Assembly: GCA_010094045.1 (NCBI GenBank)
Contig: ML986623.1
Coordinates: 304,213 to 314,455, forward strand
Direction: 5' to 3'
Length of the DNA: 10,243 bases
DNA from: Lojkania enalia
Lineage: Eukaryota > Ascomycota > Dothideomycetes > Pleosporales
Shown: positions 1-8,701 of the stretch, piece by piece
How positions within the stretch are numbered: the stretch's first letter is position 1
Layout: every line of letters starts with the position of its first letter
Program-made: the position numbers and the translations under genes
The notes under the pieces: model-generated
What the model was told of the DNA's origin: nothing
What the model saw: the letters and a program-made list of their open reading frames with translations, nothing else
Databases searched by the model: none

Positions 1-600
1 ATTTTTAAACGCTAGTTTAAGTTTCTATTAGAAGTATACTAGGCTTATAAATATTACCTTAGTTTTACTCTTCTAGTATTCCTCTATATAGTTCTTAAAA
101 TCTATTAGAAAGGACTAGAACTAGTCGAGTAGTTTACCTATTAAATATACTCCTATAAATAGTACTTTCTTATTCTTATATTAAATAATATTAAGGTTAG
201 CGTTAATATAGATTTTTACTACTACTAGAAATTCTTTAAGTTTAGATCTAGTTCTATTAAATTTATTAAGTAGTACTAGTTTAATTTATTATTAGTAATA
301 TATTATTAGTAATACTCTTTTAACTTATTTAAGTTTTTAGATAATTCTTATAAGTTCTATCCCTTATTTACTATTAACTATTCCTTATATTCCTTTAAGA
401 CTTTTAAGAAGGCTATTTTAAGTCTTCTTTAGGCTTCTTATCTATTTATCTACTAGAACTAATTATTTCTATTATTATACTAATTTGTTCTATATTCTTA
501 TAAATATAGTTATTATATCTACCTCCAAAAAGGTAGCTTTACTAGCTAATCTTAATATTCTACTTACGTGAGTTTCCTACGTTATTTACTAAAGGTATCT
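1..600 (-). pseudogene. Decayed Gag of an LTR retrotransposon, 5' part
   Basis: Gag is the structural polyprotein that packages retrotransposon RNA. I could follow one minus-strand frame from about 570 down to 1, with in-frame TAG/TAA only where Gln or Trp codons would be expected. From the N-terminal side it shows a Leu/Lys/Glu/Gln-rich, probably coiled-coil stretch (about 525-300). A retrotransposon-Gag core follows at about 260-1: SKLKEFL, then a KVLFAGVYLxGKxLDWFQ-like block near 160-105, then an LKLAF-like block at the left edge. This matches the usual Ty3/Gypsy-type Gag order. The start codon is not decidable because ATG decays to ATA; I place it loosely near 600. The rest (nucleocapsid, pol) would lie left of the window. 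Identification rests on motif reading only. Confidence 0.65.
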
Positions 601-665
601 CTTTTCTTATAACTAGAGTAGTCTAACTAGTCTTACTTCTTCTAGCTTTATAAGGATAGTTAAAG

Positions 666-928
666 TATAACAGCCCTTCTAATTAACTAGATATAGGGTA
701 GAGTAATAACTAAGAGTAATTATATACTATAAAGTATATTATTCTTATAAACTTATAATAGAAGTATATAAGTAGAATATATAAAAGATATTTAAATTAA
801 CTATAAAAAGCTATAAAGATTAGAGTTATAAAATTATTAAATATAATTTAGTTCTCTTATTATTTCTTCTTACTTAGTTACTTAGCTAATTAAACTACTA
901 AGTATATTATATACCTTATATTAGTCTA
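666..928 (-). repeat. Probable 5' LTR remnant of the Gag-bearing retrotransposon
   Basis: The stretch lies upstream of the minus-strand gag and has no coding pattern. Its inner edge reads TATAACAGCCC on the plus strand (666-676), which fits a RIP-altered TGTAACAGCCC, a common terminus of fungal Gypsy-type LTRs. On the minus strand it would end in TGTTACA next to gag. TATA-rich sequence at about 745-800 could be the old LTR promoter. The outer end is not clear: the helicase element begins at 929 and may have cut the LTR. No second LTR and no convincing primer-binding site are visible, so this is inferred from position and one terminus. Confidence 0.4.
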
Positions 929-940
929 TCTAATATAAGG
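914..940. repeat. 11-bp perfect inverted repeat across the first element junction
   Basis: CCTTATATTAG (914-924) and CTAATATAAGG (930-940) are exact reverse complements separated by five bases. The right arm is the 5' end shared by all five element copies. The left arm is the outer end of the LTR-like segment, and the similarity does not extend beyond 11 bp. It may be a terminal inverted repeat, an integration-site core, or chance in AT-rich DNA. Confidence 0.6.
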
Positions 941-1246
941 CGACGAATTAGGCCCGATTTATAATAGATTAGATATAGTACTATAGTACTATACCCGAAA
1001 TAGGTTGTTAAAAAGGGGTAATTTATCTAACTATTACCCCTCTAATTTATTTACAACTAGTATTCTAACCGTAATACTTTATATATAAAAACTATTTAGT
1101 AGAGTCTATTTATTCTACTTATAATACTATATTATTACACCTATACTAGTATAGGACTATAATAAGACTAGAAGAATATAGTTCTACTAGGATATATAGA
1201 CGCTTGAATTAAGAGTATAATATTATATCTATAGTAGGAAGACCTA
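929..1246 (+). mobile_element. Recombinase-helicase element, copy A (leader only)
   Basis: This copy contains the first 318 bases of the element: terminal TCTAATATAAGG, the palindromes, a telomere-like motif (CTAACCGTAA, 1065-1074), the TATA box region and downstream leader. It aligns base for base, without gaps, with the leaders of copies B, C and E. It stops at offset 318, inside a motif that reads CCTGCATATAAG in copy E, where copy B begins. No part of the recognisable coding region is present. Confidence 0.85.
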
Positions 1247-1260
1247 TCTAATATAAGGCG

Positions 1261-1280
1261 ATAAATCGGGCCCGATTTAT
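1261..1280. repeat. 20-bp perfect palindrome around GGGCCC, copy B leader
   Basis: ATAAATCGGGCCCGATTTAT is its own reverse complement. It sits at offset 14-33 of the element. RIP-decayed versions occur at the same offset in A (943-962), C, D and E. Its survival as a perfect palindrome in B, close to the terminus, suggests an ancestral protein-binding or cruciform-forming site. Confidence 0.8.
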
Positions 1281-1286
1281 AATAGA

Positions 1287-1316
1287 TTAGGTATAGTACT
1301 ATAGTACTATACCTAA
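1287..1316. repeat. 30-bp perfect palindrome in copy B, present in all copies
   Basis: The arms begin TTAGGTATAGTACTA and mirror about the centre. The same site lies at offset 40-69 in every copy: A 969-998 (decayed), C 4283-4312, D 5440-5469, E 5585-5614. In C, D and E one half reads GCGC where the other reads GTAC, so B's perfect symmetry may partly be a RIP product. An inner 12-bp TATAGCGCTATA palindrome is perfect in C, D and E. Confidence 0.8.
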
Positions 1317-1333
1317 AATAGGTTGTTAAAAGA

Positions 1334-1357
1334 GGGTAATTTATCTAACTATTACCC
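1334..1357 (+). repeat. Third leader hairpin (GGGTAAT ... ATTACCC)
   Basis: Seven-base arms (1334-1340, 1351-1357) flank a ten-base loop. The equivalent in copy E is longer: GGGGGTAA (5630-5637) pairs with TTACCCCC (5650-5657). With the two palindromes this makes three consecutive dyads within the first roughly 115 bases of the element. Confidence 0.65.
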
Positions 1358-1382
1358 CTCTAATTTATTTATAACTAGTACT

Positions 1383-1410
1383 CTAACCCTAATACTTTAT
1401 ATATAAAAAC
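1383..1410 (+). promoter_or_regulatory. Telomere-like CTAACCCTAA and TATA box, copy B
   Basis: CTAACCCTAA (1383-1392) is followed by TATATATAAAA-type sequence (about 1399-1409), about 190 bp before the coding anchor. This is a plausible core promoter for the element gene, and the same arrangement occurs in C (4379-4388 plus TATA) and E. The promoter role is inferred from the motif and position. Confidence 0.5.
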
Positions 1411-1595
1411 TATTTAGTAGAATCTATTTATTCTACTTATAATACTATATTATTACACCCGTACTAGTATAGAGCTATAATAAAGCTAGAAGGATATAGT
1501 TCTACTAGGATATATAGACGCTTAAACTGAGGGTATAATACTATATTTATAGTAGGAAGACCCGTATATAAATAAGTAGAATAGTACTATTACTA

Positions 1596-4242
1596 GAGAA
1601 TATCAAAAACTATCTCTACTATCTACCCAAGTACTATATTCTAATATATAAGGAATATATAACTACTATATTAAATATTAATATATATCTACAGTATTAT
1701 TATAGTATAATAATAGAATAGAGGAGGGTAATTATCGAGTATACTTATTAGTAGCTAATTAGACTAGTAAAAGATATTTAGCTACCCGCACCATTCAGGC
1801 AACTAATACTAGAATTAGAAAAGCTGCTAAATAGGTTCTAGTATAAGTAATCTAGATACTATATTATTACTAATATTAACATACTATATATATATCTAAA
1901 GAAGAAGTATAAGTAGGTATAAATAGGCGATAAAAGTAGGCTCTATTAGAAGGTTAAAGTATAGATATTCTTTTAGGCTAGTAGGCTGTAGTAATATTTT
2001 ATTATTAATATAGGTAGTTATAACTATAAGTTAACTATTTTTTATATAGAAGCTAATATTATATATAATTAGTTAGCTAGGTTTAAGCGTATAAAGTAGA
2101 GGAAAGAAAAGAAAGTATAAGTTATAGATGCGGAGGTAGCGAAAACCAATAAAACTGGGTAGTTTAAGCGGATAGGGTAGCTAGAGTATCTAATAAAGCA
2201 GAATCGAGTATATCTTATATATTAGATCTAGCTATCTAACTAAGATAAGATAAAACTTTAGCAGGCAGCGAAGTTAGTTAAACTATTAGTTAAGTAGAGT
2301 ATTAGAGGGTTATTATTACTTATATAAGAGATAAAACAGTAGCTTAGAAGTACTTAATAATATAAGGTAGACAGGCGTCTACTTACTTAACTATAGAACT
2401 CTAAGAGTTAAATAGTATATACTAGCTATATTATTAAGTTCGTCTACTACTTTCTCTATATTATTACCAACGAAAAAACTTAGGCTATATAGTTTAACTA
2501 TAGTAGTAACAGCGATAATAGTAATAATAATAGTATAGTATTAGATAATAGTATAAGTTCTAAGTCTAGTAGAGCTAGAAGTAGTACTAATAGTAATAAT
2601 AATAGTAATAGCAGCCTCTATTATAGGTACTATAAGAAGAAAGAAGTAGATTAGATAGAAGACGCACGCGAGCTATTCTATTAGTAAAATAAGTAGAAGA
2701 AACTAGTAATAGTATTATAGGTTATATTAGATAGAGATAGTAAAGATACTTAGTTTAGGGTACTACTAGATATACTTATATTATTTATTTTTCAATCGAT
2801 AGGTAATTAGCTATTTAGTAGTAGGTTTATCTATTTTCTTACTATACTAGAGATTAATACTAAAATAGACTACTTACGTATAGTAAAGAACTACTTATAT
2901 ATACTAGCTAGCGTAGTATATTATATATATATACTAGGTATAGAGAAGCTACTTCTAGCAGCAGAGCGTGATAAGCAGACGGATAAGAACTAGAAGTATT
3001 TTCTACTTATATAGTAGAAGTTTCTAGCTAATAGATTATTTAGTTTAATAAGTAAAATAATTAGCTTACTAATATATAAGAAGTTTATTATACTAACAGC
3101 TAGTAATTTAGGTAATGCTTACTAGTTAAAAGATAAGAAGATATTCTATTTTAATAGCTAGCTAATCTATATTAGTTAGTTCTATAAGATAGTATAGGAT
3201 ATAGTAGCTAAAATAGAAGAGATACTCTAGTAGGAGCTGTATTAGACGGCTAGAGCTGAAAACTAGTTTACTATCCAGCTAGAACAGCTTATTAATAATA
3301 TTATATTTATACGGCGGGGTATATCTTTTATCTATTATTATAATAATTAGCTTAATAATAGGCTTAAGTAGATATTTACTTAAGCTAGGTAGATAGAAGC
3401 TAGTTAGCAGCTCTAGTTAAAAGACGGCTTATAGAGTAAGTAGTAGATAAAGTAGTATTTACAGTAGGTAGATTACTTCTTAGAACTACTAATAGTTAAT
3501 ATATATATAACTTTAAGGCAGTCTAGATAAGAATTAGAGATTATAATAATATAGTATTATAATAGAATACTATAGAACTATAATATCTTTATAGTAGATA
3601 GATAGATTATAATAGTAGTCTACTATTACAAATCGCAATTCTAGTAGGATAAACTAAAAATAGTACTATACTTTCTATTACTGCAGTTAGAGTAGGTAAT
3701 AGTAGTATATTTAACTTATATATAGTTATTTTAGAAGTATTTAAATATTAAGGTATTTAGTAGCAGCTTTAATAACTATATATAAGTAGATTAATATAGG
3801 CTATAGAAGATAGACTAACTAATATACGTGCTTAAGCGCGAGACTAGTAAGTAGATAAGTATTAAACTATATATACTAGACTACTAACATACAGCTATTA
3901 GTATTAGTAGAGAAGTAGTTAGAGAGTTGTTTAGTAAAGAATATTAGGATAAGATAGAAAAAGTCGAAGAAGCTAAAGTAGATAAAAAGAAAGAGAATAT
4001 ACTAGAGTTATAGAGTATACGGACAACGTAGATAGATATTAAAAACTATAGTATACTAATTAATATTATTAAGTATCTTAGCATACACTTAATTAAAGCG
4101 TTCCAGCTATTTAGTATACTATAATATCGTTTCTTAGGGCTCGATAGGGGTAAAGAGACACTAGAGGTAAAGTAGACAGATAGTTAAGGCTGGACTAGGG
4201 TAAGGAAGTAGTAGTAGTATAATAATAATAGTAAAAGGCCTA
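1596..4242 (+). pseudogene. Recombinase-helicase gene relic, copy B, truncated
   Basis: The ancestral frame (codons starting at 1596) can be followed to the break at 4242 without a net frameshift, interrupted by many TAG/TAA. It covers the N-terminal zinc-finger-like region, the Ser/Asn-rich linker (2502-2615) and the tyrosine-recombinase-like domain. It lacks the helicase. This copy is useful because it keeps residues that copy E lost: the His of the HxLxxRH box is still CAT at 3888-3890, and an Arg codon CGG (4020-4022) stands where copy E has TAG. The start codon is unknown. Copy C replaces the remainder, so no functional product is possible. Confidence 0.8.
2502..2615 (+). repeat. Ser/Asn-rich low-complexity coding tract, copy B
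   Basis: Runs of AGT and AAT codons, with one less regular stretch in the middle, encode a Ser/Asn-rich linker. The matching tract in copy E is at 6800-6913 and has the same length, so this triplet tract has not expanded or contracted between copies. Confidence 0.75.
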
Positions 4243-5399
4243 TCTAATATAAAGCGATAAATTAGACCCGATTTATAATAGATTAGGTATAGTACTATAG
4301 CGCTATACCTAAAATAGGTTGTTAAAAGGGGGCGATTTATCTAACTATTACCCCCCCAATTTATTTACAATTAGTACTCTAACCCTAATACTTTATATAT
4401 AAAAACTATTTAGTAGAGTCTATTTATTCTACTAATAATACTATATTATCACACCCGTACTAGTATAGAGCTATAATAAGGCTAGAAGGATATAGTTCTA
4501 TTAAGATATATAGACGCTCAAACTGAGGGTATAATATTATATTTATAATAGGAAGACTTATATATAAGTAAGTAGAACAGCGCTATTACTAGAGGATATT
4601 AAAAACTATTTCTACTATCTATTTAAGTACTATATTCTAATATATAAAGAATATATAACTACTATATTAAATATTAATATATATTTATAGTACTATTATA
4701 ATATAATAATAGAGTAGAGGAGGGTAATTATTAAGTATACTTATTAGTAGCTAATTAGACTAGTAAAGAATATTTAGCTGCCCGTACTATTTAGGTAACT
4801 AATATTAGAATTAGAAAAGCTGCTAAATAAGTTCTAGTATAAGTAATCTAGATACTATATTACTACTAATATTAACGCGCTATATATATATCTAAAGAAA
4901 AAGTATAATTAGGTATAAATAGGCGATAAAAATAGGCTTTATTAAAAGATTAAGGTATAGATATTCTTTTAAGCTAGCGGGCTATAGTAATATTTTATTA
5001 TTAATATAAGTAGCTATAACTATAAGCTAACTATTTTCTATATAGAGGCTAACGTCGTATATAATTAGTTAGCTAGGTTTAAGCTTATAAAATAGAGGGA
5101 AGAAGAGAAGGTATAAATTATAGATACGGAGGCAGTAAAGACTAATAAAACTAGGTAGTTTAAGTAGATAGGGTAGCTAGAATATCTAGTAAAGTAGAAT
5201 CGAGTATATCTTATATATTAGATCTAGCTACCTAACTAAGATAAGGTAAAACTTTAGTAAGTAGTAAAGCTGGTTAAACTATTAGTTAAGTAGAGTATTA
5301 AAGGGTTATTATTACTCGTATAAAAGATAAAATAGTAATTTAGGAGCGCTTAATAATATAAAATAGATAGACGTCCGCTTACTTAACTATAAAACTCTA
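4243..5399 (+). mobile_element. Recombinase-helicase element, copy C (5' 1157 bp)
   Basis: This copy has the same 5' terminus and no gaps against B and E. It includes the full leader, with CTAACCCTAA at 4379-4388 and a TATA box, then the first part of the coding region. It ends at ACTCTA (5394-5399), where copy E reads ACCCTA|AGAG (break after 6701). Copy D starts there. It looks the most heavily RIP-mutated of the three longer copies. Confidence 0.87.
4592..5399 (+). pseudogene. Recombinase-helicase gene relic, copy C, N-terminal fragment
   Basis: The frame anchored at 4592 matches copies B and E and runs to the junction at 5399, covering only about the first 270 codons. These include the zinc-finger-like segment and the Gln/Lys-rich region before the Ser/Asn linker. 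It has no recombinase or helicase part. At the codon that reads ATA just before the conserved LLLEDI-like stretch in B and E, this copy has ACA (4577-4579). That argues the ATA was an ancestral Thr codon rather than the initiator ATG, so the start lies further upstream. Confidence 0.72.
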
Positions 5400-5544
5400 T
5401 CTAATATAAGGCGACGAATTAGGCCCGATTTATAATAGATTAGGTATAGTACTATAGCGCTATACCTAAAATAGGTTGTTAAAAGGGGGCGATTTATCTA
5501 ACTATTACCCCCCCGATTTATTTATAACTAGTACTCTAACCCTA
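5400..5544 (+). mobile_element. Recombinase-helicase element, copy D (5' 145 bp)
   Basis: This is the shortest copy. It holds the terminus, the three dyads (palindrome at 5440-5469) and CTAACCCTA (5536-5544). It is cut exactly inside the telomere-like motif, where copy E begins. It carries no promoter or coding sequence. Confidence 0.85.
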
Positions 5545-5584
5545 TCTAATATAAGGTAATAAATTAGACCTGATTTATAATAGA

Positions 5585-5657
5585 TTAGGTATAGTACTAT
5601 AGCGCTATACCTAAAATAGGTTGTTAAAAGGGGGTAATTTATCTAACCGTTACCCCC
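5585..5657 (+). repeat. Leader dyads of copy E
   Basis: A near-perfect 30-bp palindrome (5585-5614, with inner perfect TATAGCGCTATA) is followed by a hairpin with GGGGGTAA (5630-5637) and TTACCCCC (5650-5657) arms and a 12-base loop. They are candidate recombinase-binding sites or structured 5' ends; the function is not shown by the sequence. Confidence 0.65.
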
Positions 5658-5680
5658 CTAATTTATTTATAACTAGTATT

Positions 5681-5707
5681 CTAACCCTAATACTTTGTAT
5701 ATAAAAA
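5681..5707 (+). promoter_or_regulatory. Telomere-like CTAACCCTAA and TATA box, copy E
   Basis: CTAACCCTAA (5681-5690) carries about one and two-thirds units of the common fungal telomere repeat. It is followed by TATATAAAAA (5698-5707), which is close to the eukaryotic TATA consensus. It lies about 190 bp before the coding anchor and is conserved in position in B and C. It is likely the core promoter of the element gene. Confidence 0.5.
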
Positions 5708-6799
5708 CTATTTAGTAGAGTCTATTTATTCTACTTATAATACTATATTATCGCACCTGTACTAGTATAGGGCTATAATAAGGCTGGAAGGATATAGTTC
5801 TACTAGAATATATAGACGCTTGAACTAAGGGCGTAATACTATATCCGTAGTAGAAAGACCTGCATATAAGTAAATAGAATAGTACTATTACTAGAGGATA
5901 TTAAGAACTATCTCTACTATCTACCCGAGTATTATATTCTAATATATAAGAAACACGCAACTACTATATTAAATATTAATATACATCTACAGTACTATTA
6001 TAGTATAATAATAGAGTAGAGGAGAGTAATTATTAAATATACTTATTAGTAGCTAATTAGACCGGTAAAGGATATTCAGCTACCCGTACCATTCGGGCAA
6101 CCGATATTAGAATTAGGAAAGCTGTTAAATAGGTTCTAGTATAAACAATCTAGATACTATATTACTACTAATATTAACGCGCTACATATATATCTAAAGA
6201 AGAAATATAAGTAGGTATAAATAGATAATAAAAGTAGGCTCTATTAGAAGATTAAGATATAGATATTCTTTCGGGTTGGTAGGCTGCAGTAATATTTTAT
6301 CGTTAATATAGGCAGTTATAACTATAAGCTAGCTATTCTCTATATAGAGGCTGATGTTATATGTAATTAGTTAGCCAGGTTTAAGCTTATAAAGTAGAAG
6401 GAAGAAGAGAAGGTATAGATTATAAATGCGGAGGTAGCGAAAACTGATAAAACTAGGTAGTTTAAGTAGACAGGATAGCTAGAGCATCTAGTAAAGTAGA
6501 ATCGAGTATATCTTATATATTAGATCCGGCTACCTAACTAAGGTAAGGTAAAACTTTAGTAGGCGGTAAAGCTGGTCGAGCTATTAGTTAAGTAGAATAT
6601 TAGAGGGTTATTATCGCTTATATAAGAGATAAGATAGTAGTTTAGAAGTACTTAGTAATATAAGGTAGATAAGCGTCCGCTTGCTTAACTATAGAACCCT
6701 AAGAGTTAGGCGGTATATACTAGCTATATTATTAAGTTTATCTGCTACTTTCTCTATATTATCGCCGACGAAGAAGCTTAAGCTATATAATTTAGCTAT

Positions 6800-6913
6800 A
6801 GTAGTAACAGTAATAATAGTAATAATAATAGTATAGTATTAGATAATAGCGCGAGTTCTAAATCTAGTAGAACTAGAAGTAGTACTAATAATAATAATAA
6901 TAGTAATAGCAGC
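6800..6913 (+). repeat. Ser/Asn-rich low-complexity coding tract, copy E
   Basis: AGT/AAT triplet runs, with one less regular stretch in the middle, encode a Ser/Asn-rich linker between the N-terminal region and the recombinase-like half. The tract is the same length as in copy B (2502-2615). It is probably a flexible spacer. Confidence 0.75.
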
Positions 6914-7807
6914 CTCTATTATAGGTACTATAAGAAGAAAGAAATAGATTAGATAGAAGACGCGCGCGAGCTATTCTATTAGTAAAATAAGTAGAAGGAA
7001 CTAGTAATAGTACTATAGGTTATATTAGATAGGGATAGTAAGGATACTTAGCTTAAAGTACTACTAGATATACTTATATTATTTATTTTTTAATCGATAG
7101 GCGATCAGCTATTTAGTAATAGGCTTATCTATTTTCTTACTATACTAGAGATTAACGCTAAAATAGACCGCTTATATATAGTAAAGAACTACTTATATAT
7201 ACTAGCTAGTATAGTATACTATATATGCGTGCTAGGTGTAGAGAAACTGCTTCTAGTAGTAGAGTACGATAAGCAGACAGACAAGGACTAGAAGTATTTT
7301 CTACTTATATAGCGGAAGTTTCTAGCTAATAGATTATTTAGTCTAATAAGCGAGATAATTAGCTTACTAGCGTATAGGAAGTTTATTATACTAACAGCTA
7401 GTAATTTAGATAACACTTACTAGTTAAAAGATAAGAAGATATTCTATCTTAATAGCTAGCTAATCTATATTAGCTAGTTCCGTAAGATAGCGCAGGATAT
7501 AGTAGCTAAGGTAGAGAAGATACTCTAGCAGGAGCTATATTAGACAGCTAGAGCTGAGGACTAGTTTACTATCCAGCTGGAGCAGCTTATTAACAATATT
7601 ATATTTATATAGTAGAGTATATCTTTTATCTATTATTATAATAATCAGCTTAATAATAGGTTTAAGTAGATACTTACTTAGGTTAAATAGATAGAAGCTA
7701 GTCAGCGGCTTTAGTTAAGAGATAGCTTATAGAGTAAGTAGTAGGTAAAATAGTATTTACAGCAGGTAGATCGCTTTTTAGAACTACTAATAGTTAGTAT
7801 ATATATA

Positions 7808-8347
7808 ACTTTAAGGCAGCCTAAGCGAGGGTTAGAGATTATAACAATATAGTATTATAATAGAGTACTATAAAACTATAATATCTTTATAGTAGACGAG
7901 TAGATTATAATAGTAGTCTACTATTATAAATTATAATCCTAGTAGGATAAGCCGAAAGTAGTACCGCGCTTTCTACTACCGCAGCTAGAGTAGATAATAG
8001 TAGTATATTTAGCTTATATATAGCTGTTTTAGGAGTATTTAAATATTAAGGTACTTAGCAGCAGCTTTAGCAACTATATATAGGCGGATTAATATAGGCT
8101 ATAAAAGACGGACTGACTAACACGCGTACTTAAGCGTAAGACTAGTAAATAGGTAGGTATTAAACTATATATACTAGACTACTAATACGCGGCTGTTAGT
8201 ATTAGTAGAAAAGTAGTTAAAGAGTCGTTTAGTAAAGAATATTAGAACGAGATAGGAGAAGTCGAAGAAGCTAAAGTAGATAAGGAGGGAGAGAGTATAC
8301 TAGAGCTATAGAGCGTATAGATAACGTAGATAGGGATTAGAAACTAT
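7808..8347 (+). other. Tyrosine-recombinase-like domain within the copy E relic
   Basis: The pattern fits the catalytic core of tyrosine recombinases (lambda integrase/Crypton class). Box I is LRQPKRGLE (7811-7837), like the R-G-E-E-hydrophobic motif with catalytic Arg at 7826-7828. A Tyr-Tyr-Lys stretch near 7919-7927 could supply the beta-hairpin Lys. Box II reads LYILDYxYAAVSI from 8165; undoing RIP by comparison with copy B, where one His is still CAT, gives HxLDYRHxAVSI. A candidate nucleophile Tyr lies in NYSI (8342-8350), 54 codons downstream, a normal distance. The conserved Arg of box II is TAA in both B and E, as expected from CGA. Assignment is by motif reading, not by a profile search. 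Confidence 0.6.
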
Positions 8348-8701
8348 AGTATACTAATTAATATTATTAAGTATCTTAGTATATACTTAATTAAAGCGTT
8401 CCAGCCGCTTAGTATATTATAGTATTACTTTTTAGGGCTCAACGGGGGTAAAGAGATACTAGAGGTAAGGTAGATAGGTAGTTAAGGCTAGACTAGGGTA
8501 AGGAAGTAGTAGCAGTATAATAATAATAGTAAAGGGCCTATAATATAAGGAAAGAAGGCACAGGCTTAAAGTAGAAGGGAGAAAGAGCTTTAAAAGGTAA
8601 TACAGCAGGTACTTAGGTAAGAAAAAGTTAACTTCTACTTAACTAAGTAAGAGTAAGTAATACATATAGTATTAGGCGGGTAGATACTACTTATTATAGT
8701 A

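Larger units (their letters stand above)
1247..4242 (+). mobile_element. Recombinase-helicase element, copy B (5' 2996 bp)
   Basis: This is the second longest copy. Its 5' terminus is identical to the others, and its leader holds two perfect palindromes. From the terminus to the break it has exactly the same length as copy E: offset 349 to the coding anchor in both, then 2634 bp to the AGT-AAA codons before the break. It ends after GGCCTA at 4237-4242, where copy C begins. The break falls in the linker between the recombinase-like and helicase regions, so this copy has lost the helicase. Confidence 0.88.

Noticed and set aside
929..5544. CRISPR array or ordinary tandem satellite
   Set aside because: The repeats are long, of very unequal length, share only the 5' end, and contain coding relics; no short regular repeat-spacer pattern exists.
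5879..5881. ATA as the decayed start codon of the element gene
   Set aside because: Copy C has ACA at this codon (4577-4579), pointing to an ancestral Thr codon; the start must be further upstream.
6800..6913. Trinucleotide microsatellite expansion
   Set aside because: The tract has equal length in copies B and E and reads as Ser/Asn codons in the ancestral frame, so it is a coding linker rather than an unstable repeat.
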